Below, one piece after another: positions 42,276 to 51,965 of a DNA stretch of 64,000 nt. This DNA is from Bos javanicus. Its lineage: Eukaryota; Chordata; Mammalia; Artiodactyla; Bovidae. The number at the start of each line of letters is the position of its first letter. The stretch's first letter is position 1. Below the pieces are notes generated by a model that worked only from the letters and a program-made list of their open reading frames with translations, was not told where the DNA came from and did not search any database. The translations under genes were made by a program, and so were the position numbers. The DNA lies in the NCBI RefSeq assembly GCF_032452875.1, contig NC_083880.1, forward strand, positions 57,362,829-57,426,828, in the 5' to 3' direction.

Positions 42276-43477
42276 AGAGTAGGATAGTGAGATGCATTTT
42301 GAAATATTTTTAACTACTCAACATTAATAAGTCTGGGCAGTTAGGCTCCCAGAAAAGGAATTTACTTAGTCTGAAATAAAGCAATTTAGCCATTTAAAAT
42401 TGAATTTCTTTGTACTTTAATGATTACTATTGAGCAAACAAAAATCTTTACAGTAATATAAATCAGCAGGGTTTTTGTTGGTGTTTTTTAAACTTTAGAT
42501 CTGTATCCTTTTCTGCATCTATTTAATTGCCTTTTTAGATTTGAGAAAGTGAAAAAAGTGCCAGAGGAAGCATGCGTATAAATTCTTATGTAATCACAGG
42601 TTATGTTTCTTTTTAGCATCTAAAGAAGTTATGAACTCTAAGTAATTCAGGTGCAGTTTCTTATTAAATCTGCTTTCGGTTTTAGTGCTTTTTGAACCAC
42701 AAGTAGAAAGTGTTTAAAACTTTATTTTTTTTAATTCTGTAGATAAAAGGCATGTCACAATACAAACATCGAGAGAATTTTTCTCTTGGTGCATATTTTG
42801 GTTATTTCCTCGTGATACGCACGTGAAGAGAGTGAAGTTTCTCAAAATGAGCTACTATCACCCACCCACTGGCTGCCCTATTACTGCAGGTTACAAAGCA
42901 AGTAGGAGATGAAAACCCAGTTGCCTGCAAGTAGATAGTTCCTCCCATCACTGGCTGCCCATGGATCCAATTGGATAACTCTGTGGTAATTCTAGAAAGC
43001 CATTAAAACCTTTCATGGATGGGATGGCAGTGCAATATGTCAGAAATAGGTAAACTGTAATTAAGAAGTTATGGATGATTTGATTACGCTCTTGTGTATT
43101 TGGTCCGTTGTAATGTGAACAGATTAAAATCGTGTAATGGCTAAAGCTGTGTCATCATGCAAACATTTATGGCAACTTCTGCAAATTAATTTGAACTGTA
43201 AAAGTTCCCTAATGAGACAGTGTCCTCCATAACCTCGAAGGACACTACAGCCACCGCTGCTTAATTCCTCCATTTCAGTGGTCGCTGGGCCTGCATGTGC
43301 CCTCTAAAGAGCAGGGTGGCTGCAAAGCCCCTTCAGGAGGGTTTCTGCATTCAAGTGAAAAGGGCATTTCAAAATAGCCTTTACAAGAAGAACCAAAGAT
43401 GATGAATGAATTCCCAGAATTAAACATTAATAAGAAACTTTAAAGTATCTACATATATGTTAAGAGCTAGTTATACA
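42276..43477. other. Intergenic DNA; candidate TUBB1 poly(A) signal
   Basis: No gene recognised. TTTATT at 42,721-42,726 is the first canonical AATAAA on the minus strand downstream of the TUBB1 stop, 1.6 kb away. It is therefore a possible end of a long TUBB1 3'UTR. Confidence 0.35.
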
Positions 43478-43610
43478 GGGCACTTCCTGGTGGACCAGTG
43501 GTTAAGACTCTGAGCTCTCAGTGCAAGGCATGCAGGTTCAGTTCCTGGACTGGGAACTAAAGAGCGCACATGCTGCACAGCACAGCCAATTTAAAAATAT
43601 TTTTAAAAGG
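43478..43610 (+). mobile_element. CHR-2-like SINE
   Basis: GCACTTCCTGGTGGACCAGT, GGTTAAGACTCTGAGCTC, GCAGGTTCAGTTCCTGG and GCTGCACAGCACAGCCAAT. It lies inside the possible TUBB1 3'UTR span in antisense to that gene. Confidence 0.87.
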
Positions 43611-44320
43611 TGGCTATTCAGACATAAAGATCAGAAGACTGGAGTTGTCATTTTGTGGGGCTTTTTGCCTGGGTATTTTTTCGGGAAGGACTCCCACTTT
43701 CCTTTCCTCCCTTTTCCTTTTTGCAGTTGGTACGCTGAAGTGTACACACAATCTCCACAATTTACTAGTGGTCACTGACTCCTGTTTTCCTGTGTGGCTC
43801 CCAAACATCAAGCAGTCACCTGACTTTCCTGGAGGTCAGCAGATGTGAACAAGTGGGCAGCAGGCCATGCATTGAGAGAGAACCTACAGTGAGAGCCTTA
43901 ACAGTCCCAAGATCCCAACAAGTACAGATCCCCAGGCACTTACCAGGGTAGCTGATGCCTATACAACTTAACCTCGCCTGCAGGGGTTCCCCCACCCCAT
44001 CCACACAGTCCATCTCCACACATAGCAAACAGCCAAATCAAATCTTTAAACAAAGGGAGCACTTTACAGTTAATTCACCTGCCTACTAAAAAGAATAAAA
44101 TCAAGCTTGTGCATAGAATACCACACTCTTCAAGACCCTAGTGCCTGTCAGTACTTCCCCCCCACCCCCCCTCCGAAATCCCCCATCAAAGCTAAGGCTG
44201 AGTGGCTGCAGGTGGGTCTCTGTGTCGCAGTACAGAATCGGCCTGCCTTCCCAGGGGTGACTTGCTCATCCTAATAGAAAGCGCTCCGGAAGAGCCAGCC
44301 TCAGGCAGGGCCTCTCGCAG
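43611..44320 (-). other. TUBB1: Region directly downstream of TUBB1 (probable 3'UTR)
   Basis: No AATAAA or ATTAAA on the minus strand was seen in these 700 bases. A C-rich tract lies at 44,158-44,171. The TUBB1 transcript probably continues through this region, but its end is not resolved. Confidence 0.4.
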
Positions 44321-45396
44321 TTAATGTTCCTTATCTGCCGGTTCCACTTCTGCTTCCCCCCCGATCTCCTCCTCTTCCACATCTGCTCTGGCATCTTGAA
44401 ACTGTTGGTATTCGGACACCAAATCCTGGATGTTACTCTCAGCTTCAGTAAACTCGTTGATGTCCATCCCCTCACCGGTGTACCAGTGCACGAAGGCCTT
44501 CCTCTTGAACATGGCCGAGAAATGCTCGGAAATCCTGCCGAACAGCTCCTGGATGGCTGTGTTGTTGCCGATGAAGGTGGCCGCCATGCTCAGCCCCCGG
44601 GGCGGGATGTCGCACACGGCCACCTTGACGTTGTTGGGGATCCACTCCACGAAACAGCTGCTGTTCCTGGTCTGCACGTTGAGCAGCTGCTCGTCCACCT
44701 CCTTCGTGGACATCCGGCCCCGGAAGATGCAGGCCACGGTGAGGTAGCGGCCGCGGCGGGGGTCGCAGGCAGCCATGGTGTTGCGGGCGTCAAACATCTG
44801 CTGGGTGAGCTCGGCCACGGTTAGCGCGCGGTACTGCTGGCTGCCCTGGGCCGTGAGCGGCGCGAAGCCGGGCATGAAGAAGTGCAGGCGCGGGAAGGGC
44901 ACCATGTTCACGGCCAGCTTACGCAGGTCAGCATTGAGCTGGCCCGGGAAGCGCAGAGAGGTAGTGATGCCGCTCATGGTGAGGGACACCAGGTGGTTGA
45001 GGTCCCCGTAGGTGGGCGTGCTGAGCCGCAGCGTGCGGAAGCAGATGTCGTAGAGCGCCTCGTTGTCGATGCAGAAGCAGGCGTCAGAGTTGAGCACAAG
45101 CTGGTGCAGCGCCAGCACGGCATTGTAGGGCTCCACCACAGTGTCCGACACCTTTGGTGAGGGCATCACGCTGAACGAGTTCAGGATGCGGTCGGGGTAC
45201 TCCTCGCGGATCTTGCCCAGCAGCAGTGTGCCCATCCCTGACCCCGTGCCCCCACCCAGCGAATGCACTAGCTGGAAGCCCTGCAGGCAGTCGCAGCCCT
45301 CGGCCTCGGTGCGCACTGCGTCCAGCACTCTGTCCACCAGCTCGGCGCCCTCTGTGTAGTAGCCCTTCGCCCAGTTGTTACCGGCCCCAGAGTTAC
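44321..45396 (-). CDS. TUBB1: TUBB1 exon 4, residues 93-450 and stop
   Basis: Main tubulin body, from GNSGAGNNWAKGYYTEGAEL to ADKEH and TAA (44,321-44,323). Acceptor CACAG on the minus strand just before 45,396. Confidence 0.98.
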
Positions 45397-48300
45397 CTGT
45401 GGGCACAGGGGACTCGGTCACACCCCTCTCCACCCCCACCCCCCCCAGGACCGGGCATGGGGGCTGGGGAGGATGCACACCTCCAGGAGGCACTCTTGCT
45501 CTCTCCCCGGTGGAACCTTCCAGAAAAACCTACCGTGGACAAAGCTGTCCGGTTGGAAGAGGGCCCCCACTCGGCTGGATCGGATGCTGTCCATGGTCCC
45601 GGGTTCCAGATCCACCAAGACTGCTCGGGGCACATACTTCTTACCTGCATAGAAAGATATGAAGTTAGCAAACTTCTAACTTATTTTTCTGAAGGTTCAT
45701 GTTTCATCAAAGTAGAACCTGGGTGAGGGGGAGAAGTCCTTCTAGAAAGTGTCTTGGGTAGATAGACTGGCAGTGATAGCTTGGACCCCGACAACAATCA
45801 CAGAAATCTGTAAAAAGCTTCAGAAATCACTTCTTCCACCATTGTCCATTTTGTTTGTTCTCTTGCCAGTGATGAGGATTTTGTTCCTATTGGAACTGAC
45901 TCTACTTTGTATTTAAAAACCAGAAAGGGAAAGTTCTCTGGCTGTGCAGTGGTTAGGACTCTGCAGTCTCACTGCCCAGGGCCCAGGTTCAATCCCTGGA
46001 CCGGAAACTGAGATCCCACAAGCCACATAGCATGGCAAAAAATAATAATAATAATAATAATTAAAAAATAAAAACCAGAAAAGGAAGATAAGGGAAAAAA
46101 TAAAATAATAAAAACCAGAAAGGAAGGTCAGGGTCTAAACAGTCTGTGTTGGCAGTGTGGCCCTCCAGTGACCAGAGACAGCCTTGCCAGGGCTACCCTT
46201 TGTAGCTCTCAGAACATCACCCGCCTGTCCCTCTGGTCTCGCAGGCCCTCCTGTCTCTGCTGTGTCCCCGGGGCTGGTGACCGAGGCCAACAGTGCGGCG
46301 TCCTACCATGGGCCTCATTGTAGTACACGCTGATCCTCTCCAGCTGCAGAGCGCTGTCCCCGCAGTAGCTCCCGGCCCAGTCTATCCCATGCTCCTCTCC
46401 AATCACCTCCCAGAACTGAAAGCAGAAGGAGAGAAGTTCAGTGTGCAGAGGGATCCTGCTGAAGGCCACGTTGGAGCCGGCAGATTGAGCAGAAAGACAG
46501 GAAGCAAGGGCTCTGGGTCCGCTTTCCTCCCTGAGATTTATCTTTGGGGCCCTTTTCCCACCTGCCCGCCCTTTCCTAAATTTATGCTTTGTCCCTGCTG
46601 CTAGCCATGAAGATGAAGACTGCATTTTATATCCACCTGAAATGCTTCAATACAACACATAAAATGTCAAATTGGATTTCGTTTTTGTGAAATTCAGGCC
46701 CTTGTATACATTAATGCTGTTCTTTTAGAATTTCACATCAGACAGTGTATCTCTACACTTGCATCCTTACAATGCATCCAGATAGCAGAGTATAGATCCC
46801 ATTAAATGAAAATAAACTGAATTCTTATCTGACTGCACGATAACATCTCATTCCACTTTGCGGATTTATTTTCATGCAGTTTTTCCCAAAAGCCCATCAC
46901 GAGGACACCTATGCATGCTTTTAAACAGCGTGCATTTTGGATGATCAGATATGACCTCAATTCAAAATTATGCATAGCCATTTTCTGGTAACTATTTGAA
47001 ACATATTATACCTTCAGTCACATACACATATTATTTATATAGATATGTGCCAGGCTTTTATGGATACAGTTACTGAAATGGCCCCTTTTCATTACCCTGG
47101 AGAAGCACAAATATACATGAAAATGTATTTGTTTATGTTCAATCCCCAAGGCTGTTTTTCTAACCACATTTATGAATGATAGCTCTGCTTAGCCTTGATC
47201 TTATTAATATAAGACTCTGTTTTATAGTAAATTATCAGCAGAAAAAAAAGAAAGTCCTCTGAAACCACAAATTAAATGTCTTGTTTATACTTATGGATGA
47301 TTAACATTGCTGTATGGCAGAAACCAACACAACACTGTAAAGCAATTATCCTCCAATTAAAAGTTTTTTTAAATACCAAAAAATAAAATCAGGAGTGAGA
47401 CTAAAAAAAAATATGGCTTAAAAGTTCTTATGGCCCCAAATAATAAGTTTTTGCTGGGTCTTTAACCATTAGGCAGCACATTTCTGGACCCAGAGCTGAG
47501 ACCCTGCCTAGACCCTGCACTCCCTGCCTGGATCCTATCTTCACCTTATCTTCCAAATTCAGAGCAGTAAGGGCCCATGCCTCCCTTCTCTGTGTGTTTT
47601 AATTTTGAACGTCTTATCACTCCATCAAGGAAGGATGACATCTTCCTTGTAAGCGGTCATTTTCTTTGCCCCGGGTTTTAAACACCTGTATTAAAAGACT
47701 TTCATTTTTTCCATAGCTGCGTTAGTTACAGTAGCCAAAATTTGGAAACAATCCAGCTGCCCATGGACAGATGACTGAATAAACAAACGTGATCTATCTA
47801 TACAGCTGGATTGTTATTCAGCCTTAAAAAGGAAGGAAATTCTGACATGTGCTACAACAGGGATGGACCCTGAGGACACTATGCTATGTGAAACAGGCCA
47901 CTCACAAAAGGCCAAATACTGTTATATGTTCATGAAATTCATAGAGACAGAAAGTAGAATAGCAGGTGCCAGGAGCAGGGGAGAGGAATGGGGAGGCAGT
48001 GTTTAATGGTGTGCACCAAGTTTCAGTTTTTCAAGAAAAAAGGATTTTAAATTCAGTTTATCAAGAAAAGCATTTTGGAGATTGGAGACATGACAGTGTG
48101 AATGTACTTAACACTACTGAAGTAGATACTTAAACATGGTTACAGATGGTAAATTTTACATCATCTTATCACATATAAACTTTCAAGTTGTAATGCAATA
48201 AAGTTTTTAATGTAATTCATACTAGTAGAAGTAATTTCAAAATAGTAAAGAGAATAATCAGACAGCTGTTTCATAGTAGAACCAATCACTCTAAAATTAG

Positions 48301-49286
48301 AGTTGAAGAGGGCTGCCCTGGCGGTCCAGTGGTTAAGAATCCACCTTGAAATGCAAGGAACACCGACTCGATCCCTAGTCTGAGAGGATCCCACATCCCA
48401 TGGAGCAACTAAGCCTGTGAGCCACAACTACTGAAGCCCAGGCTCCCAAGAGCCCATCCTCTGAAACGAGAGAAGCCACTGCAATGAGAAGCTTCCCCCA
48501 TCCAGCCCTACTGCAATGAAGAGTGGCCACTGCTGCATACAACTAGAGAAAACCCATGTGCAGCAGCAAAGACCCACCACAGCCAAAAATAAATAAATAA
48601 ATCTTTAAAAAAATAAATTTTTAAAACTTAGACTTGGAGGTATTGGGCTCTGGTATCTGTTTTTTAGCATTGGTCAATAGAACCAAGTACTTTTTAGAAA
48701 AATGTGATGGAGGAGGAGAAAAACTTATATCACAAAGGATATATTTTAATTATTTCTGCTGCTGAACCCAAAAAATTTTAGGTTTACCACTTTGATTTTT
48801 GGTTGCATTCAAAATAAAATAGTAGTTGATCTTTTTAAACTGGAACATAAATACAGGAGGGGAGGGAAAGCTATCTTAGTGATACAGTGGAAAAATTTTC
48901 CCAAGAAATTTTGGAAAACTATTTTGAGACAAAATTACTGGTTTTAGATATGAACGCAGAGGTGATCAAAGTAAAAACGATTGACAGGTGTTTTATACAC
49001 ACAGAACTGTCCACAGAATTAACAGGAGTTAGATTTACCCTTTAAGCCTTTTCCTATGCCCTCAGTCTCTTTAACCACTAAAGGCGTCGTTTGACATCAG
49101 TAAGTCAGACACTGGACAAGTGCATGGATCTGCTGGGCTCAGGTCCTCCCTGCTACCTTAGGGGCTTTTCTGAGCTGGCTATGCTATGGATCATGGACAG
49201 GCCAACACTAGTAACTGGACATTCCTTACCTTGGCTCCAATCTGGTTGCCACACTGGCCAATCTGGATGTGTACAATCTCACGCAT
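44321..49286 (-). CDS. TUBB1: Tubulin beta-1 (class VI beta tubulin), four exons
   Basis: Encodes 450 residues, one fewer than human TUBB1 as I recall it. It is the megakaryocyte/platelet beta tubulin that pairs with alpha tubulin in the marginal band. It starts MREIVHIQIGQCGNQIG; MREI is the nascent-chain motif read in tubulin mRNA autoregulation. The phosphate loop GGGTGSG is at residues 140-146. The acidic C-terminal tail (EEEEIGGEAEVEPADKEH) is divergent and lacks the EGEEEA-type ending of common isotypes, as expected for class VI. Exons in gene order: 49,286-49,230; 46,415-46,307; 45,644-45,534; 45,396-44,321. All junctions are GT-AG and the joined frame is open. The last exon holds 358 codons. 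CTSZ starts 10.7 kb away on the other strand. Regulation is known to depend on NF-E2 in megakaryocytes; candidate upstream motifs are listed in findings. Confidence 0.97.
45397..45533 (-). other. TUBB1 intron 3 (137 bp), G-rich on the sense strand
   Basis: Very short intron. C-runs on the plus strand at 45,423-45,426, 45,433-45,437 and 45,439-45,446 mean that the pre-mRNA carries a G-rich run able to form a quadruplex. Confidence 0.8.
45534..45644 (-). CDS. TUBB1: TUBB1 exon 3
   Basis: Completes Gly56, then KKYVPRAVLVDLEPGTMDS to FQPDSFVHG (first base of codon 93). Acceptor ATGCAG, donor GTAGGT. Confidence 0.97.
45927..46069 (+). mobile_element. CHR-2-like SINE with (AAT)n tail, TUBB1 intron 2
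   Basis: Head GCTGTGCAGTGGTTAGGACT, B-box GGTTCAATCCCTGG, body GAGATCCCACAAGCCACATA, and (AAT)n at 46,040-46,061. Target duplication AAAAACCAGAAA at 45,915-45,926 and 46,070-46,081, with a third copy at 46,110-46,121. Confidence 0.93.
46307..46415 (-). CDS. TUBB1: TUBB1 exon 2
   Basis: Codons 20-55 plus one base (FWEVIGEEHGIDWAGSY to YYNEAH-G). Acceptor TTTCAG, donor GTAGGA. Confidence 0.97.
46416..47285. other. TUBB1 intron 1, part near exon 2
   Basis: Non-coding intron with no repeat assigned. Confidence 0.5.
47286..47410 (+). mobile_element. L1 3' end with A-rich tail, TUBB1 intron 1
   Basis: CATTGCTGTATGGCAGAAAC, CAACACAACACTGTAAAGCA and ATTATCCTCCAATTAAAAG, then A-rich tails; the sense counterpart of the 23.7 kb fragment. 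Confidence 0.88.
47715..48100 (+). mobile_element. Old L1 (ORF2 end and 3'UTR), TUBB1 intron 1
   Basis: GTAGCCAAAATTTGGAAACA, ATCCAGCTGCCCATGGACAG, TTGTTATTCAGCCTTAAAAA, GGATGGACCCTGAGGACACT and AGAGACAGAAAGTAGAATAG follow the classical 3' end of older mammalian L1 elements. Confidence 0.92.
48307..48606 (+). mobile_element. CHR-1-like tRNA SINE, full length, TUBB1 intron 1
   Basis: Head GGCTGCCCTGGCGGTCCAGT, GACTCGATCCCTAGTC B-box, a long body with CACAACTACTGAAGCCC, GAGAAGCCACTGCAATGAGA and CAAAGACCCACCACAGCC, and an AAATAAATAAATC tail. It shares its body with the antisense copies at 19.3 and 58.3 kb. Confidence 0.93.
48607..49229. other. TUBB1 intron 1, part near exon 1
   Basis: No repeat or exon recognised. 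Ends at the exon 1 donor (GTAAGG on the minus strand, 49,229-49,224). Confidence 0.5.
49230..49286 (-). CDS. TUBB1: TUBB1 exon 1 with start codon
   Basis: Codons 1-19, MREIVHIQIGQCGNQIGAK. ATG at 49,286-49,284 (minus), donor GTAAGG. The upstream in-frame ATG in the longer reading frame is ignored, because beta tubulins start at MREI. Confidence 0.97.
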
Positions 49287-49964
49287 CCTTGCTCTGCACC
49301 CAAGGATCAGACCTGCCTGGAGCGAGTCCCCAGTCTGGGAGAGCTGCTGGTCACCGCCACAAGCCTTACACAACTCTGGTCATCGCAGTGACAGGACCCA
49401 CTGACCAGGCTGCCTCCCGCAGTGACCCAAGGGTGTGTCCAGCCTGGAGGCCCAGCCCCTGCCCCTCTCTGCTCTGTCATCCTTGTGAAGGGGGAGTTCT
49501 TCCTCTCCCAACACGGAATATTGCCCGATCATTTCCTAGAGTTCAAGACCAAAGGCTGCTGTTGTGTGCGCTGCCTACAAGACTGGCACCAGGCCTCGGC
49601 ATTGCATGGTAGACTCTGGGCACCAGCACTAGCTCTGGGTCCCCAGTTGGTCAGACTCCTGGCTCACTGGGGCGACCAGGACCACCTCCAGAGACCTTTC
49701 CCACCCAAGCCAGTTGTATTATTAGAAATCCATTTGTCTAAATGCATTGCATGACAGATGAGTCCACAAATTCCAGAGTATGAAGTGGCTTCACTACAGC
49801 CATACATACAACCAATTAGACATCGCCCCATCCTCCCTCTAGACTTGCCATGGCTCCCTCGTCTTCAGCTGTGCTTTTTCTAAAAGCCACTGATGGCGCT
49901 GAGGTGGAACATAGATGGACAGTTCTTATTTTTATGTTGCATATTCTAATGTTAATAGAAAAAA
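49287..49964 (-). promoter_or_regulatory. TUBB1: TUBB1 5'UTR and proximal promoter region
   Basis: Upstream of the TUBB1 ATG there is no CpG island, in contrast to the other three genes here, which fits tissue-restricted expression. I see no clear TATA box, NF-E2 site or GATA site in the first 600 bases. Position of the start site is unknown. Confidence 0.45.
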
Positions 49965-50176
49965 AAAACTTGCTAAGTCATTCAGTCGTGTCCAATTCTT
50001 TGCAACGCTATGGACTGTAGGCCACCAGGATCCTCTGTCCATGACGATTCTCCAGGCAAGAATACTGGAGTGGGTTGCCATGCCCTTCTCCAGGGGATTT
50101 TCCCGACCCAGGGATCGAACCTAGTCTCTTATGTCTCCAAAGGTTCTTTACCACTAGCGCCACCTGGGAAGCCCAA
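49965..50176 (-). mobile_element. Bov-tA SINE
   Basis: CATTCAGTCGTGTCCAATTC, GATTCTCCAGGCAAGAATAC and TGGAGTGGGTTGCC, then the complement of the B-box (GGGATCGAACCTAGTC) and AGCGCCACCTGGGAAGCCC. Confidence 0.92.
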
Positions 50177-51604
50177 TAGTAGAATGATAATAAGAGAAAG
50201 TTTGCTTTTTCAGCTTGGCCAAATTTGTATGGGTGACATGTTCTTGGGAGTTTGGGAAACCAGAATGGAGACATAAGATCTAAACTCTCCAGCTTGCCAT
50301 CAAGGCCTTTGCTAACCTGGCTCCAGGCTTCCATCTCAGCATCCCCTCGAGACTTTGGTCTTGCATGGTCAGGGTTCTGGAATATTCCCTCCTCCACACT
50401 GGGCCTTGGGGTTTTCAACCCACGACTGCTGTCTCCCAGCACATTGTTCATACTGGCGGTCACTCGCCCCTCCCTGACATGAAAAGGCCCCCTTTAACAT
50501 AAAAGCCTGTGACTGCCCCACCCACCTTTCTGCCCAGGACACAGCCTGGCTGTCCCTTTGCACCGCCCCCCCAACTCTGCTCTGTTGCCCCTTTGCTCTC
50601 GTCATGGGGGTCTCACTGACTTTGGTTCCTTTACCAAACGATGAAGTCCCTCAGACCCAGAGTCCCAGCCACGTTTCCCTGACACCCAGTGAGGGCCAGC
50701 CACACAGGAGATGCTCAGCCCCATGTTCCCAGCAAACGAGGCTCACCATCAGCCCCCTGCCTATCACCTCTCACCCTGCAAGCCCCAGCCTGACCATCAG
50801 CTCCTAAACCACATGCCTTCCTACACATTGGGAAACCCCAATGTGAGGTCAGTGACATGAGCAGGGAAGTTATCCCCAGTGGACTTTCTGGGAAAAATAG
50901 TCTCCTGTCCTCCCAGGAGGAGTTCAACCACAGAGCGAAGAGCTGAGGCAAACGCTGGGAGGGAAACCCACAGGTAGGGAAGAAGGACTTTGTCCCATGG
51001 TGCCTGCCGCAGGCCCACTCCTGTCTGTTGTCCGGTGATCTCACACATCACGTGCAGACTAAAAGCTCCATGACCCTCGGTCAGGTCCTGGACCAGGGAA
51101 GAGTTGCTGTAAGGGACACGAAGGAGACACCTGTGGATGTTTGAGCACAGACTGTGTAGATAGGATAATAACATTGCAGCCACCTTCTATTTCCTGAACT
51201 TGATCTTGGCCTGGGGACTACGCACATGCAAGCCCTTATTTTCAGTAGACACTTTGAGGTATTCAAGGTCACCACGCAACTTTCTCTGAAACAGCAGGGC
51301 AACAATGACTGAGTAACACTTGGAGAGAGAGGTTAAGCAAACTGGGACGTGTTAAGAGTTAGTGAATCTTTCCAAACTTAGAAATGAGGACTCTTGAGAC
51401 ATGTCTCTTAGTTTGGAAAGTTCTTCCTGCTCCAAGTTGAATGACCACTTCATTCACACCTGCGTCGGCTCCAGACTTGGCTGCCCCCAAGGTAGAGAGG
51501 AGACAGTGTAAATCCAAGAGAAGAAATATGCATGTGCTTAGCAGTATTTTTCACAAAGTAAAAAATATACAGCAGGGAGGGATAAATTCAGAAGTTGAGT
51601 CTTC
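50177..51604. other. TUBB1-CTSZ intergenic, part 1
   Basis: No gene. Several 60-150 codon frames on both strands overlap and show no family motifs. No repeat was assigned. Confidence 0.4.
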
Positions 51605-51735
51605 CTTTTTTTTTGGCTGTGCTGTGTCTTAGTTGCCGCATATGAGATTTATTTCCCTGAGCAGAGAGTGAACTCAGGTCCCCCTGCACTGGGAGAGTGG
51701 AGTCTTAGCCACTGGACCACCAGGAAAGTCCCAGG
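51605..51735 (-). mobile_element. CHR-2-like SINE
   Basis: TTTTTTTTGGCTGTGCTGTG and TCTTAGTTGCCGCATATGAG, then TCTTAGCCACTGGACCACCA and GGAAAGTCCC, complementing the tRNA head. Confidence 0.88.
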
Positions 51736-51965
51736 GGGTTGGGATTAACAGATAAACACTACTGTATATAAAGTAAATAACCAAAAGGACCTACTGCACA
51801 GCACAGGGGACTCTACCCAATAGTTTGTAATAACCTTTATGGGAAAATAATCTGAAAAAGAATAGATATTTATTAAAAAAATAAAGAATCACTGTGCTAA
51901 ACACCTGAAACTAACAAAATATAGTTAAATATATATTAAGAAATATATATACACACACACACACA
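51736..51965 (+). mobile_element. L1 3' end with AT/AC low-complexity tail
   Basis: ACAGATAAACACTACTGTAT, AAAAGGACCTACTGCACAGC, ACAGGGGACTCTACCCAATA and GTAATAACCTTTATGGGAAA are the artiodactyl L1 3'UTR; ends in ATATAT(AC)n at 51,944-51,965. Confidence 0.92.

Noticed and set aside
44324..45726. Plus-strand frames opposite TUBB1 (up to 166 codons)
   Set aside because: They are antisense shadows of the tubulin exons with high GC at third positions; no independent evidence.
49091..49612. 173-codon plus frame across TUBB1 exon 1
   Set aside because: Antisense to the exon and its flank, with no similarity recognised.
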